From Candidatus Woesearchaeota archaeon (lineage in GTDB: Archaea > Nanobdellota > Nanobdellia > Woesearchaeales > ARS49): 51,245 nt of DNA. How positions within the stretch are numbered: the stretch's first letter is position 1; each line of letters starts with the position of its first letter. The stretch lies in contig WJJT01000054.1 in assembly GCA_014729555.1 (NCBI GenBank), forward strand, positions 1-51,245, in the 5' to 3' direction. Positions 18,470-25,975 of this stretch are shown in pieces. The position numbers and the translations under genes were made by a program. Below the pieces are notes generated by a model. That model saw only the letters and a program-made list of their open reading frames with translations, was not told the DNA's origin and searched no databases.

Positions 18470-18583
18470 GCCAGAGTAGTCTAACTAGGTATGACGCCTA
18501 GCTGAAGACTAGGTGACATTCACCCGAATGTCTTGCGGGTTCAAATGTCATGGTGGGAACTGAAATTCCCGCCTCTGGCGCCA
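18470..18583 (+). tRNA. tRNA-Phe(GAA) with T-loop intron and enlarged variable region
   Basis: Acceptor GCCAGAG pairs with CTCTGGC (18573-18579), followed by GCCA. The anticodon arm is CCTAG, CTGAAGA, CTAGG; anticodon GAA at 18504-18506 in the loop sequence typical of archaeal tRNA-Phe. The T stem GCGGG/CCCGC encloses TTCAAA, an insert of about 21 bases (18546-18566), then T. The variable region (18514-18534) is 21 bases and holds a 6-bp hairpin (GACATT/AATGTC), so a second intron of about 16 bases is likely. The base after the acceptor stem is G instead of the usual A73. TATA (CATATAAA) lies at 18443-18450. Confidence 0.8.
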
Positions 18584-18638
18584 AATACCTTATTCAATCA
18601 AAACCTTAATATAATCCTTATTCTTATTTCTTCTTAAA

Positions 18639-19379
18639 ATGGGTGACAAGAAGCCAGTACTAGGCATTGTATCATTCACATGCGACCAAGGATGCCAGTT
18701 CACAATACTATTCATTGAAAAACTAATGGACATTCTAAAGAAATTTGACGTGCAATACTTTCATTTGCTGAAAGAAAAGAACAGAAAAGCAAAATTCGAC
18801 CTCTGCTTTGTAGAAGGAGCGATAACAACAAAAAAAGAAGCAGAAAAACTCAAAGAAATCAGAAAAAAAAGCAAAGTACTTGTGGCGCTGGGAGCATGCG
18901 CATGCCACGGCGGAGTTCCTGCAATGCGAAACTTCATAGAAAATAAAGAACTTGAGAAATACGTCTACAACCAAAAGCTTCCAAAAGACGCACTGTCAGC
19001 AGCAGGAATAGGAGAATACGTGAAAGTAGACTATTACATGTATGGCTGCCCAATAATAAAAGAAGAATTCATGAATTTTTTAAATCAATTCCTGAAAGGA
19101 AAAATAATGAAAGAATTTGAGGGGCCTGTGTGCGCAGAGTGCCCAAGACAAGGCAAGCAAGACTGCTTTTTAAGACAGAAAAAAATCTGCCTGGGGCCGC
19201 TGACACACGGCGGATGCTCAGCAGTCTGCACAAAAGCAAACTTTGAGTGCATGGGATGCAGAGGACCAAGACCAAAAGCAGACTACAAGGCAGAAATAGA
19301 GCTTTTCAAGTCCTGGGGATTATCAGAAAAAGAGGTAATGCAAAGACTAAACATGTTCAAGAACATAGAAAACACATAA
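18639..19379 (+). CDS. [NiFe] hydrogenase small (delta) subunit, group 3-like
   Basis: A 246-residue electron-transfer subunit resembling the delta subunit of cytosolic sulfhydrogenase and MvhG. Cluster motifs: FTCDQGCQ near the N-terminus, EGAIT, GACACHGG, and a C-terminal Cys-rich part (CAECPRQG, CLGPLTHGGCSAVC, CMGCRGPRP). There is no signal peptide, so it works in the cytoplasm. It passes electrons between the NiFe site of the next gene's product and a partner such as ferredoxin. A TATA-like box about 27 bases upstream fits a leaderless start. No diaphorase or FAD subunit gene is adjacent. Confidence 0.88.
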   Translation: MGDKKPVLGIVSFTCDQGCQFTILFIEKLMDILKKFDVQYFHLLKEKNRKAKFDLCFVEGAITTKKEAEKLKEIRKKSKVLVALGACACHGGVPAMRNFIENKELEKYVYNQKLPKDALSAAGIGEYVKVDYYMYGCPIIKEEFMNFLNQFLKGKIMKEFEGPVCAECPRQGKQDCFLRQKKICLGPLTHGGCSAVCTKANFECMGCRGPRPKADYKAEIELFKSWGLSEKEVMQRLNMFKNIENT

Positions 19380-19428
19380 AATCATAAGATTTTAAGTGTA
19401 CAAAAAATTCAGGAGGAATTTTTCAGGT

Positions 19429-20706
19429 ATGCCAAAAAAAATAAACCTAAACCAAATAACAAAAATAGAAGGACACGCTAAACTCCACATAAAGATAGAC
19501 AAAGGAGAGATAAAAAAAGTAAACCTGAAAATCTATGAAGGCTCAAGATACTTTGAAGGCATACTAAAAGACAAGAAATTTAACGACGTCAACCACATTG
19601 CCTCAAGAATATGCGGGATATGCAGCCCTGTGCACGGCCTTACATCTGTCAAAGCAACTGAAAAAGCCCTGGGAGTGCAGGTATCTGAACAAACAGAACT
19701 ATTAAGAGAGATACTGAACATCGGGGGAACAATACAGAGCCATGTCCTGCATTTATATTTCTTAACACTGCCAGACTACACAGGCTTTCCAAACGCAGTG
19801 CAGATGGCGCAAAAACACCCAGAAAAAGTAAAATCAGCGCTAAAGATAAAACAAATAGGAAATGACCTTGTCAGAGTGATTGGAGGCAGGGACATCCACC
19901 CCTTTACCTTAACACCAGGCGGGTTTGTCAGAATACCAAAACCAGAACAATTCAAGGCATTATTAAAAAGCGCAAAAGCCTGCCTGCCAGAAACAGAAAA
20001 AGCAGCACATTTATTCTGCGGACTGGACTACCCAGACTTTAAGCGCGAGACAAAACATTATGCACTAAAAGCCAAAAAAGGGTGCTTTTTCTGCCCAGAA
20101 GACAAGATAACCTGCACAGGAGGAAAACAGTGCATAGCAGTCACAGACTATGAAGATTATTTCAAGGAGTTTTTCAAGCAGGGCTCAACAGCAGAATTTG
20201 CAAAAGCAAATGAATCAAGCTACATGGTAGGAGCATGGTCAAGAATACTTAACAATTATGACCAATTAAGCAAAGAAGGGAAAAAACTAACAAGCTGCAT
20301 ACTGCCAAGAAAATTCTCACCATTCATGAATAATCCTGCCCAAGCAGTAGAGATGTGGGAAGGGCTCAAAAGAGTTGTTGATGTTCTTGAAAGCACTGAC
20401 TTCAAGCCAGAAAAACCAGTTGAAATCAAGACAAAAGCAGGAACAGGCATAGGAGCAAATGAGGCACCAAGAGGAATTGTATTCCATAAATACAAGTATG
20501 ACAACAAAGGATACACAAAACTGGTCAACATAACAACACCAACAACACAAAACCTGCAAAACCTTGAAGACGACATCAAGCACTTCCTTCCAACACTATT
20601 AGACAAGCCCAAGGAAGAAATACAATTAGAAATAGAGAAACTGATAAGAGCATATGATCCCTGCATTAGCTGTGCAGCACACTTTCTGGAAATTGTGTGG
20701 GAATAG
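19429..20706 (+). CDS. [NiFe] hydrogenase large (alpha) subunit
   Basis: A 425-residue catalytic subunit with both nickel-binding pairs: RICGICSPVHG at about residues 60-70 and DPCISCAAH at the C-terminus. N-terminal ITKIEGHAKL is the family signature. Only seven residues follow the DPCxxCxxH His, the site where the maturation protease cuts, so the removable tail is short. ATG 19429 with AGGAGG at 19411-19416 is preferred over the GTG at 19396. It would make or consume H2 with the small subunit gene 49 bases upstream. Maturation genes lie nearby (21447-21812, 22750-23712). Confidence 0.92.
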   Translation: MPKKINLNQITKIEGHAKLHIKIDKGEIKKVNLKIYEGSRYFEGILKDKKFNDVNHIASRICGICSPVHGLTSVKATEKALGVQVSEQTELLREILNIGGTIQSHVLHLYFLTLPDYTGFPNAVQMAQKHPEKVKSALKIKQIGNDLVRVIGGRDIHPFTLTPGGFVRIPKPEQFKALLKSAKACLPETEKAAHLFCGLDYPDFKRETKHYALKAKKGCFFCPEDKITCTGGKQCIAVTDYEDYFKEFFKQGSTAEFAKANESSYMVGAWSRILNNYDQLSKEGKKLTSCILPRKFSPFMNNPAQAVEMWEGLKRVVDVLESTDFKPEKPVEIKTKAGTGIGANEAPRGIVFHKYKYDNKGYTKLVNITTPTTQNLQNLEDDIKHFLPTLLDKPKEEIQLEIEKLIRAYDPCISCAAHFLEIVWE

Positions 20707-20765
20707 TCATAAGTCCTCACAAATTCTGAGATTCAGATTTAATTGGGAATAAAAGAAAACACTAT

Positions 20766-20859
20766 AAAAGCATTAATGTCCGAAGTCTAAACTTCAACAA
20801 GACAGGTAATCCGAAGATCAAACGCTCGTATCAGCCTAAATTCTCCCATCAATGCTTTT
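20766..20859. ncRNA. Possible structured RNA between hydrogenase and rubrerythrin genes
   Basis: AAAAGCATT (20766-20774) and AATGCTTTT (20851-20859) form a perfect closing stem around a region with a 5-bp hairpin (GAAGT, CTAA, ACTTC, 20782-20795). Transcription direction is unclear. No tRNA, 5S rRNA or box C/D pattern fits fully. It may be an RNA gene or a terminator shared by two convergent genes. Confidence 0.35.
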
Positions 20860-20926
20860 AGAGAATCACTATGCAACTGCCAAACGCAGTATGTTTTAAA
20901 ATATTTTGTCACTATTCTAAAGTAGA

Positions 20927-21430
20927 TTACTTGATTTCCTTAAACATCTCCTTAGGAGCACTGCAAACAGGACATATATCTGGAATCTCATCGCCCACAA
21001 TCGTGTAACCGCAGCACTCACAGACATGATAATTAGTTGGTTCTAAATCTTTTTTCTCTTTAATCGCCTTTAGGGCCTTTTCATACTCTCTCTCGTGAAT
21101 CTTTTCAGCAGCAATAGCCCACCTGAAAGACCTCACTGCATCATTGTCATTAGCCTCTTCAGCCTCCTTGATAAATCTCGGATACAGCTTCTCTGCCTCA
21201 TACTTCTCACCCTCAAAAGCATCAACAATGTTCTCCTCAGTGGTCTTTATTCCGTTCAAGACATTCAGGTGGTTCCTTGCATGAGCAGTCTCAGAAGCAG
21301 CAGCAGCCCTGAACAGCCTGGCAATCTGCTTCCTGCCCTCTATCTCAGCCTTGTCTGCAAAAAACAAATATTTCCTGTTAGCCTGGCTCTCTCCTGCAAA
21401 AGCCTCCTGAAGATTTTCTTTAGTTGTCAT
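20927..21430 (-). CDS. rbr: Rubrerythrin
   Basis: A 167-residue protein: an N-terminal four-helix diiron domain with ExxR/ExxH ligands (GESQANRKY, SETAHARNH, AIAAEKIHEREY) and a C-terminal rubredoxin-like domain (CECCGY and CPVCSAPK). It reduces hydrogen peroxide in anaerobes using electrons from rubredoxin or other carriers. GGTGA stands before the ATG. Its place between hydrogenase genes fits an anaerobe protecting oxygen-sensitive metal enzymes. Confidence 0.95.
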   Translation of the reverse strand: MTTKENLQEAFAGESQANRKYLFFADKAEIEGRKQIARLFRAAAASETAHARNHLNVLNGIKTTEENIVDAFEGEKYEAEKLYPRFIKEAEEANDNDAVRSFRWAIAAEKIHEREYEKALKAIKEKKDLEPTNYHVCECCGYTIVGDEIPDICPVCSAPKEMFKEIK

Positions 21431-21446
21431 GATAAATCACCCCAAA

Positions 21447-21812
21447 CTAACTTTTTCTTAACTCATTTATAAGCTTTATTATTCCCTGCTTTATAGTTTC
21501 CTTGTTGCCATGCATTGGAATGCCGATGATTGTTACGTTATTTATCTTGCCGATTGATTTTCTTAGTTTCAACTCAGTACCCAAGTCAAAATCATGCATT
21601 GTAACAGGATGAAAATCCTTGACCTTATCAAGAGGAATCAATCGAACATCTTTCAAGCCTTTTACAACATCAAGAACAACAACATCGCCATTGATGCTGT
21701 CCAGAGAATCACACTTGATGAACTCAACACCTGCTATCTTTAATTCATCAGCCAATTCTTTTGCAAGAGAATCATCTTCAATATATTCATTGCCAAAACA
21801 GAGGACTTTCAT
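21447..21812 (-). CDS. [NiFe] hydrogenase maturation protease (HycI/HybD family)
   Basis: A 121-residue protein. The start MKVLCFGNEYIEDDSLAKEL corresponds to the family GNPLMGDDG motif with the nickel-sensing acidic residue, and later GIPMHGN matches the second conserved part. It cleaves the C-terminal tail of the large subunit once nickel is in place. It is cotranscribed with rubrerythrin, 16 bases upstream. Its partner, the large subunit, is 740 bases away on the other strand. Confidence 0.82.
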   Translation of the reverse strand: MKVLCFGNEYIEDDSLAKELADELKIAGVEFIKCDSLDSINGDVVVLDVVKGLKDVRLIPLDKVKDFHPVTMHDFDLGTELKLRKSIGKINNVTIIGIPMHGNKETIKQGIIKLINELRKS

Positions 21813-21832
21813 GAACGTGCAAAATCAAAAAG

Positions 21833-21842
21833 TATTTATATT
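21833..21842. promoter_or_regulatory. Shared bidirectional TATA element
   Basis: TATTTATATT can be read as a TATA box in both directions. It sits about 27 bases from ATG 21812 (minus, maturation protease) and about 26 from ATG 21863 (plus, EamA transporter), so one element may serve two divergent leaderless genes. Confidence 0.45.
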
Positions 21843-21862
21843 CTTTATTGTTCTGCAAGCAC

Positions 21863-22753
21863 ATGATAAAGAAGGGGCATGCATTTGTTCTACTGACAGC
21901 ATTAATTAGCGGAGTGTCCATCTTTGTTAATAAATTTGGGGTAGAGGGAATAAACCCATACCTATTCACATGGTCAAAGAACATATTAGTGGTTTTACTC
22001 CTGTTCTCATTACTGATATTATTCAAAGACCTGAAAACATTCAAGACACTGAATAATAAACAATGGCTAAAGCTTGTAGCAATAGGATTTTTCGGGGGCT
22101 CAATACCATTTTTACTGTTCTTTAAAGGATTATCAATGAGCCCAAGCTCAACAGCAGCACTACTTCATAAATCAATGTTCATCTTTGTGAGTGCCTTGGC
22201 AGTATTATTCCTAAAAGAGAAGATGAACAAAGGATTCATTGTGGCTGCAATACTGCTATTTGCAGGAAATCTGTTCTTGCTAAAATTAACAAACTTAAGC
22301 TTTGGAATACCTGAATTACTGATATTAATCGCAGTATTATTCTGGTCAACAGAGACAATCATCTCAAAAAACACACTAAAAGAACTGCCATCCAATGTTG
22401 TGGCATTCGGCAGAATGTTCTTTGGAGCAATATTTATTCTAATATTCCTGCTTGCAACAGGAAACATGGGACAATTCCTTGAATTAACTCTTCCACAACT
22501 AGGATGGATTGCCTTAACATCTGCATTCTTATTGTTGTATGTCACAACATGGTATGCAGGACTAAAATACACACCAGCATCAGTGGCAGCAAGCATACTA
22601 GTATTAGGAAGTGCAATCACAACAATACTGTCAATTGCATATGCTGGAAGCTTCAGCATTGTGGAAATCTTAGGAATTGGTTTAATCAGTGCAGGAGTAA
22701 TAACTGCAATCTGCACATCTAGAGTGAAAATATTACTTCCTTCAAAGAACTAA
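21863..22753 (+). CDS. EamA/DMT-superfamily membrane transporter
   Basis: A 296-residue protein of ten predicted membrane helices formed by two EamA repeats (for example LIAVLFWSTETIISKNTLKE opens the second). Such proteins export small metabolites; the substrate is unknown. ATG 21863 fits the TATA at 21833-21842. Its stop overlaps the convergent HypC-like gene by 4 bases. Confidence 0.85.
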   Translation: MIKKGHAFVLLTALISGVSIFVNKFGVEGINPYLFTWSKNILVVLLLFSLLILFKDLKTFKTLNNKQWLKLVAIGFFGGSIPFLLFFKGLSMSPSSTAALLHKSMFIFVSALAVLFLKEKMNKGFIVAAILLFAGNLFLLKLTNLSFGIPELLILIAVLFWSTETIISKNTLKELPSNVVAFGRMFFGAIFILIFLLATGNMGQFLELTLPQLGWIALTSAFLLLYVTTWYAGLKYTPASVAASILVLGSAITTILSIAYAGSFSIVEILGIGLISAGVITAICTSRVKILLPSKN

Positions 22754-23193
22754 ACTTTTTCTACTGCATAACCATAGTGAATCATTGCAGAATCTCCTGC
22801 TTTAGCAGTTGGATATAATGCATGCACATATCTTATATCACCATCGCCCAAATCTGCCCTAAAGACATCACCAATCTGTTTTACGAGTTTGCCTTTTTTA
22901 ACAACACACAACCTCTTAATCATAGGAGGCAGGTCCTTGCTAATAGCCTCTTCATGCCTGTTCCAGAAGTATTCTCTAATTGTTTCTACAGTCCATGGAT
23001 CTGGATTGATTTTCATGATTCTCTGAATTGCCACAGGAAAAATCCGCTCAAGATAAGCCCTATCCAGCGGAGTGTCTGTCTCAGCTGCCTGCTTTAATTT
23101 TTCCCACTCTTTTTCTGTGATAGTCTTTCTCACATCAACCAAGACCCTTGCACAGGGAAAAGAATATCTCAAGAAATAAACCTCAGGCAGCAT
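22750..23193 (-). CDS. HypC-like domain fused to a helical N-terminal domain
   Basis: 147 residues. The last 52 (CVVKKGKLVKQIG to IHYGYAVEKV) align over their whole length with HypC: Cys at the place of HypC Cys2, GK, a beta-rich core, and GDxxxIHxGxAxEK at the end. About 95 residues precede it, predicted mostly helical (ITEKEWEKLKQAA, WTVETIREYFWNRHEE). In normal HypC that Cys is N-terminal after Met removal and binds the Fe(CN)2CO precursor; here it is internal. It overlaps hypC by 11 bases and ends the hypA-hypC operon, so a hydrogenase maturation role is likely. Confidence 0.68.
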   Translation of the reverse strand: MLPEVYFLRYSFPCARVLVDVRKTITEKEWEKLKQAAETDTPLDRAYLERIFPVAIQRIMKINPDPWTVETIREYFWNRHEEAISKDLPPMIKRLCVVKKGKLVKQIGDVFRADLGDGDIRYVHALYPTAKAGDSAMIHYGYAVEKV

Positions 23194-23389
23194 TTTCCCA
23201 CTCCTTCAAGCTTGCCAGAGCCTCTTCTTCTGATAATTTCTGGACAATAATCTGCGCAGAGACAAAAACATAGTCACCGATACTGAATTCTCCTTCAACA
23301 ATCTTTGCAGTCCTTTGCTCACCAGGATATTCTATAGTTGCCTCATCATCCTCAATCTTAATTATTTTGCCAGGAATAGCCATGCACAT
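23183..23389 (-). CDS. hypC: Hydrogenase assembly chaperone HypC
   Basis: A 68-residue HypC with the essential N-terminal MC (MCMAIPGKIIKIE) and the end GDYVFVSAQIIVQKL. It carries the iron-cyanide-carbonyl centre from HypD to the large subunit. The usual HAGFA near the end is replaced by SAQII, a small departure from the family. Its ATG overlaps the hypA stop as TAATG. Confidence 0.9.
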   Translation of the reverse strand: MCMAIPGKIIKIEDDEATIEYPGEQRTAKIVEGEFSIGDYVFVSAQIIVQKLSEEEALASLKEWENAA

Positions 23390-23712
23390 TATTCAACCAC
23401 CACATCTTTTAGAACGATTTCCTCTCCTTCAATGATCTTAAAAGGAACTTTCTTGCATTTAGGGCACTCAAACAAAGTAAGATCATGCGCTTTCTCAAGA
23501 ATTTTCGGCTCTCCCCTGTAGCCGCACCTGCACTCAACAAGGCCAGGAATTCTTATTACCTCGACTTCCCAATCCACTCTTTTTTCCAGGGCATCTTTTA
23601 GCTCATCCGCAGGCAGGTGCGCAAGATCACCTACCTCTATAGTGACTTTTTTCACATTTCCCTGCTCTTTTGCCTTGTCAATCAGTTCCTTGGCAATAAA
23701 CCCCTCGTGCAT
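23389..23712 (-). CDS. hypA: Hydrogenase nickel incorporation protein HypA
   Basis: A 107-residue nickel chaperone with the N-terminal MHE (His2 binds nickel) and a zinc site of two pairs: CRCGY and CPKCKK. It delivers nickel to the large subunit, usually with HypB. HypB, D, E and F are not in the window. TATA (23733-23740) is about 25 bases upstream, so the message is leaderless; a divergent TATA for the next gene lies just beyond. Confidence 0.93.
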   Translation of the reverse strand: MHEGFIAKELIDKAKEQGNVKKVTIEVGDLAHLPADELKDALEKRVDWEVEVIRIPGLVECRCGYRGEPKILEKAHDLTLFECPKCKKVPFKIIEGEEIVLKDVVVE

Positions 23713-23785
23713 AATCTCATAAATACAAAATAGTATATAAGATTTTCTAGTAAGATTTTTATATTAGCGCACCAAAATAAGTCAC

Positions 23786-24805
23786 ATGAAAAAAGAGGTT
23801 GTTATAGTGGGTGCAGGCCCAGGCGGACTGAGTGCAGCAGAAACACTAGCAAATGCAGGAAAAGAAGTTCTTGTCCTTGAACAAAATAAAATAATAGGAA
23901 ATAAAGTTTGCGCAGGAGGACTGACAAGAAATGCAATGAAACTAGGCATACCAAAATCACTTTACCAGAGAACCTTCAAAAAAATACTCCTGCACGACAC
24001 AACAGAAACAGCGGAAATCGAATTAACCAAGCCAGTGATTGCAACAATAGACAGGAAAGACCTCGGCAGGTGGATGGCAAAAAAGGCCAAAAAAGCAGGA
24101 GCAGAGATACAAACAGAAACAAGCGTAAAAAACATCGGCAAGAATTACATTGAAACAGATGACCAAAAAATCCAGTTCAAGTACTTAATAGGGGCAGACG
24201 GGGCAAACAGCATTGTAAGAAAACACCTCGGCCTTGAAAGCAAAAAAGTGCTGGAAGCATTCCAGTACATAGTCTCAAAAAGATTCAAGGATTTAGAGAT
24301 GTTTGTAGACCCAGACAGGTTCGGGCCAGTGTATGCCTGGATATTCCCATACTCAAAAACAACATCCATAGGCACAGGAGCAGACCTGGACTACAAAGGA
24401 ATAAAACCAAGCACAGTAAAAAACAATTTTGACAAATGGTGCATGCAGAGAGGATACAGCATCAAAAACTCAGAATTCCAGGCACACACAATAAACTATG
24501 ACTACAGCGGGTATGAATTTAAAAGAAAATTCCTTGTAGGGGATGCAGGCGGTTTTGCATCAGGCCTGACAGGAGGAGGAATGTACCAGGCAATTATCTC
24601 AGGAAAAGACACTGCAAAAAAAATAATTGATTCAAAATACGGCTGCCCAAACATCCACCGCATACTGCAAACAAAAGCAATAGAAGAGGCAGCACTAGGC
24701 GTGCTGGAAATAAACAAAACAGCATCAAAAATAGGATATGGCCTGCTCACAAAAATGTGCAAAACACAGCTGCTTGGCAAATTCTTTGTTGAGCACATGG
24801 CCTAA
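23786..24805 (+). CDS. Geranylgeranyl reductase family FAD oxidoreductase
   Basis: A 339-residue flavoprotein with the dinucleotide motif VVIVGAGPGGLSAAE, the family mark KVCAGGLTR, and FAD-contacting GDAGGFASGLTGGG. Family members saturate the geranylgeranyl chains of archaeal membrane lipids. Length is slightly below the usual 390-400 residues. TATA (about 23756-23765) supports a leaderless start at 23786. Other FAD hydroxylase-like roles remain possible. Confidence 0.82.
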   Translation: MKKEVVIVGAGPGGLSAAETLANAGKEVLVLEQNKIIGNKVCAGGLTRNAMKLGIPKSLYQRTFKKILLHDTTETAEIELTKPVIATIDRKDLGRWMAKKAKKAGAEIQTETSVKNIGKNYIETDDQKIQFKYLIGADGANSIVRKHLGLESKKVLEAFQYIVSKRFKDLEMFVDPDRFGPVYAWIFPYSKTTSIGTGADLDYKGIKPSTVKNNFDKWCMQRGYSIKNSEFQAHTINYDYSGYEFKRKFLVGDAGGFASGLTGGGMYQAIISGKDTAKKIIDSKYGCPNIHRILQTKAIEEAALGVLEINKTASKIGYGLLTKMCKTQLLGKFFVEHMA

Positions 24806-24866
24806 CGAATAGAAACATTTTTAAATAAGAACTTTATAATCAATTAAAAAAGGGGGTGTAATAGTA

Positions 24867-25049
24867 ATGGCTAAGAAAAAGAGAAAAAAATCTAAAAAAT
24901 CAAAACCAAAATTAAAGTTCAAGTCAAAACCAGCAGCATACAAGGTTGAGTCAACAACCTGTGCTCCTGAGATAAAACTGGCAATCTGGGGAATAATAGC
25001 ACTTGTTGTGGTGGTAGTGCTGGTCATGTATTTCACTGGAATGTTATAA
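24867..25049 (+). CDS. Small tail-anchored basic protein
   Basis: 60 residues: a Lys/Ser-rich first third (KKKRKKSKKSKPKLKFK), then one C-terminal membrane helix (WGIIALVVVVVLVMYF). A strong GGGGGTG lies ahead of the ATG. It resembles small tail-anchored proteins such as Sec61-beta in layout, with a basic cytoplasmic N-terminus and a single C-terminal helix, but I cannot confirm homology. It starts an operon with the next three genes. Confidence 0.65.
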   Translation: MAKKKRKKSKKSKPKLKFKSKPAAYKVESTTCAPEIKLAIWGIIALVVVVVLVMYFTGML

Positions 25050-25051
25050 AC

Positions 25052-25186
25052 ATGGCTAAAAAAGAAGACATTTTTCTTATTATTATACTTTTAATCATAA
25101 TAGTCGTGCTCGCGTGGGTAATAGCAAACCTTGACCTTCTCTTTCCCACGCCAGGAGCGCAAGCACTGATAGAGTCAGTAGCATGA
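25052..25186 (+). CDS. 44-residue single-pass membrane protein
   Basis: ATG 25052 to TGA 25186 encodes MAKKEDIFLIIILLIIIVVL and 24 more residues, including AWVIANLDLLFPTPGAQ: one membrane helix with a short outer part. It starts two bases after the previous stop and overlaps the next gene as ATGA, which supports real translation despite its size. Family unknown. Confidence 0.6.
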   Translation: MAKKEDIFLIIILLIIIVVLAWVIANLDLLFPTPGAQALIESVA

Positions 25187-25974
25187 AAGAGACTGCAATA
25201 CTAAAACAAGCTCTCAGAACAGCATACACAAACAAAAAATTGTTTTTGCTAAGCATAATTTTTGATGTATTATTCCTGTTTGTGTACGGCTTTGCAACAG
25301 CGCCGACATACCTAAAATTAATGGAAAACGTGAACGTCATAGGAGCGCATGCAGGAGAAGTAGTAAAAACAGCAACAAGAGAGAGCCAGAGCATGCTCTC
25401 TGCATTATCATCAGAAACAGTTGCACCATACTTTAACAACATAATCTGGTTATTATTGATACTTGCAGCCACAGTATACTTAATTTACTGCATTTTCCAG
25501 GCCCTGAACTGGAAAATAGCACTGCAGTTAACTGGAAAGAAAATAAACTACCTTGACTACCTGAAAAAATTCCTGCTTTTGAACATACTCTGGTTTATCC
25601 TATTCATGCTTTACTATGCGCTGGGATTTGTTGTAGACATAAGAAAAGTACTCATAAGCACACTAACACAAACAGAACCCTCGCACGTACTGAATATTGT
25701 GCTGGCATTTTACCTAATATTTATAGCATACTTTGCAGTAATTTCATATGTAAAACAAAATCTTGGAAAAAGCATAAAAACAGGCGCAGGAAAGATAAAG
25801 CAATTACTGCCCTCAATACTGCTTATTGCTGTTTATTTGCTTGCACTAAACATTGTGATAAAATTACTGGCTTCTTTAAACCCAATAATTGCGGTCATTA
25901 CTGGATTTATTTTACTGCTTCCTGCAGCAACAATAGCAAGGATTTATATATCACTGATAATACAAAAAGCATAA
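25183..25974 (+). CDS. Polytopic membrane protein, unknown
   Basis: A 263-residue protein with about six hydrophobic helices (for example LFLLSIIFDVLFLFVYGF, IIWLLLILAATVYLIYCIF, FYLIFIAYFAVISYV). No catalytic motif. It is translationally coupled to the small protein upstream and followed one base later by lgt, so it may act with lipoprotein processing; that is only an inference from position. Confidence 0.75.
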   Translation: MKETAILKQALRTAYTNKKLFLLSIIFDVLFLFVYGFATAPTYLKLMENVNVIGAHAGEVVKTATRESQSMLSALSSETVAPYFNNIIWLLLILAATVYLIYCIFQALNWKIALQLTGKKINYLDYLKKFLLLNILWFILFMLYYALGFVVDIRKVLISTLTQTEPSHVLNIVLAFYLIFIAYFAVISYVKQNLGKSIKTGAGKIKQLLPSILLIAVYLLALNIVIKLLASLNPIIAVITGFILLLPAATIARIYISLIIQKA

Positions 25975-25975
25975 A

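Noticed and set aside
20766-20859. 5S rRNA
   Set aside because: It is shorter than the usual 120 bases and lacks the conserved loop (CCGAAC...GGAAG...TAAG); only a weak GAAGATCAAACGC resemblance is present.
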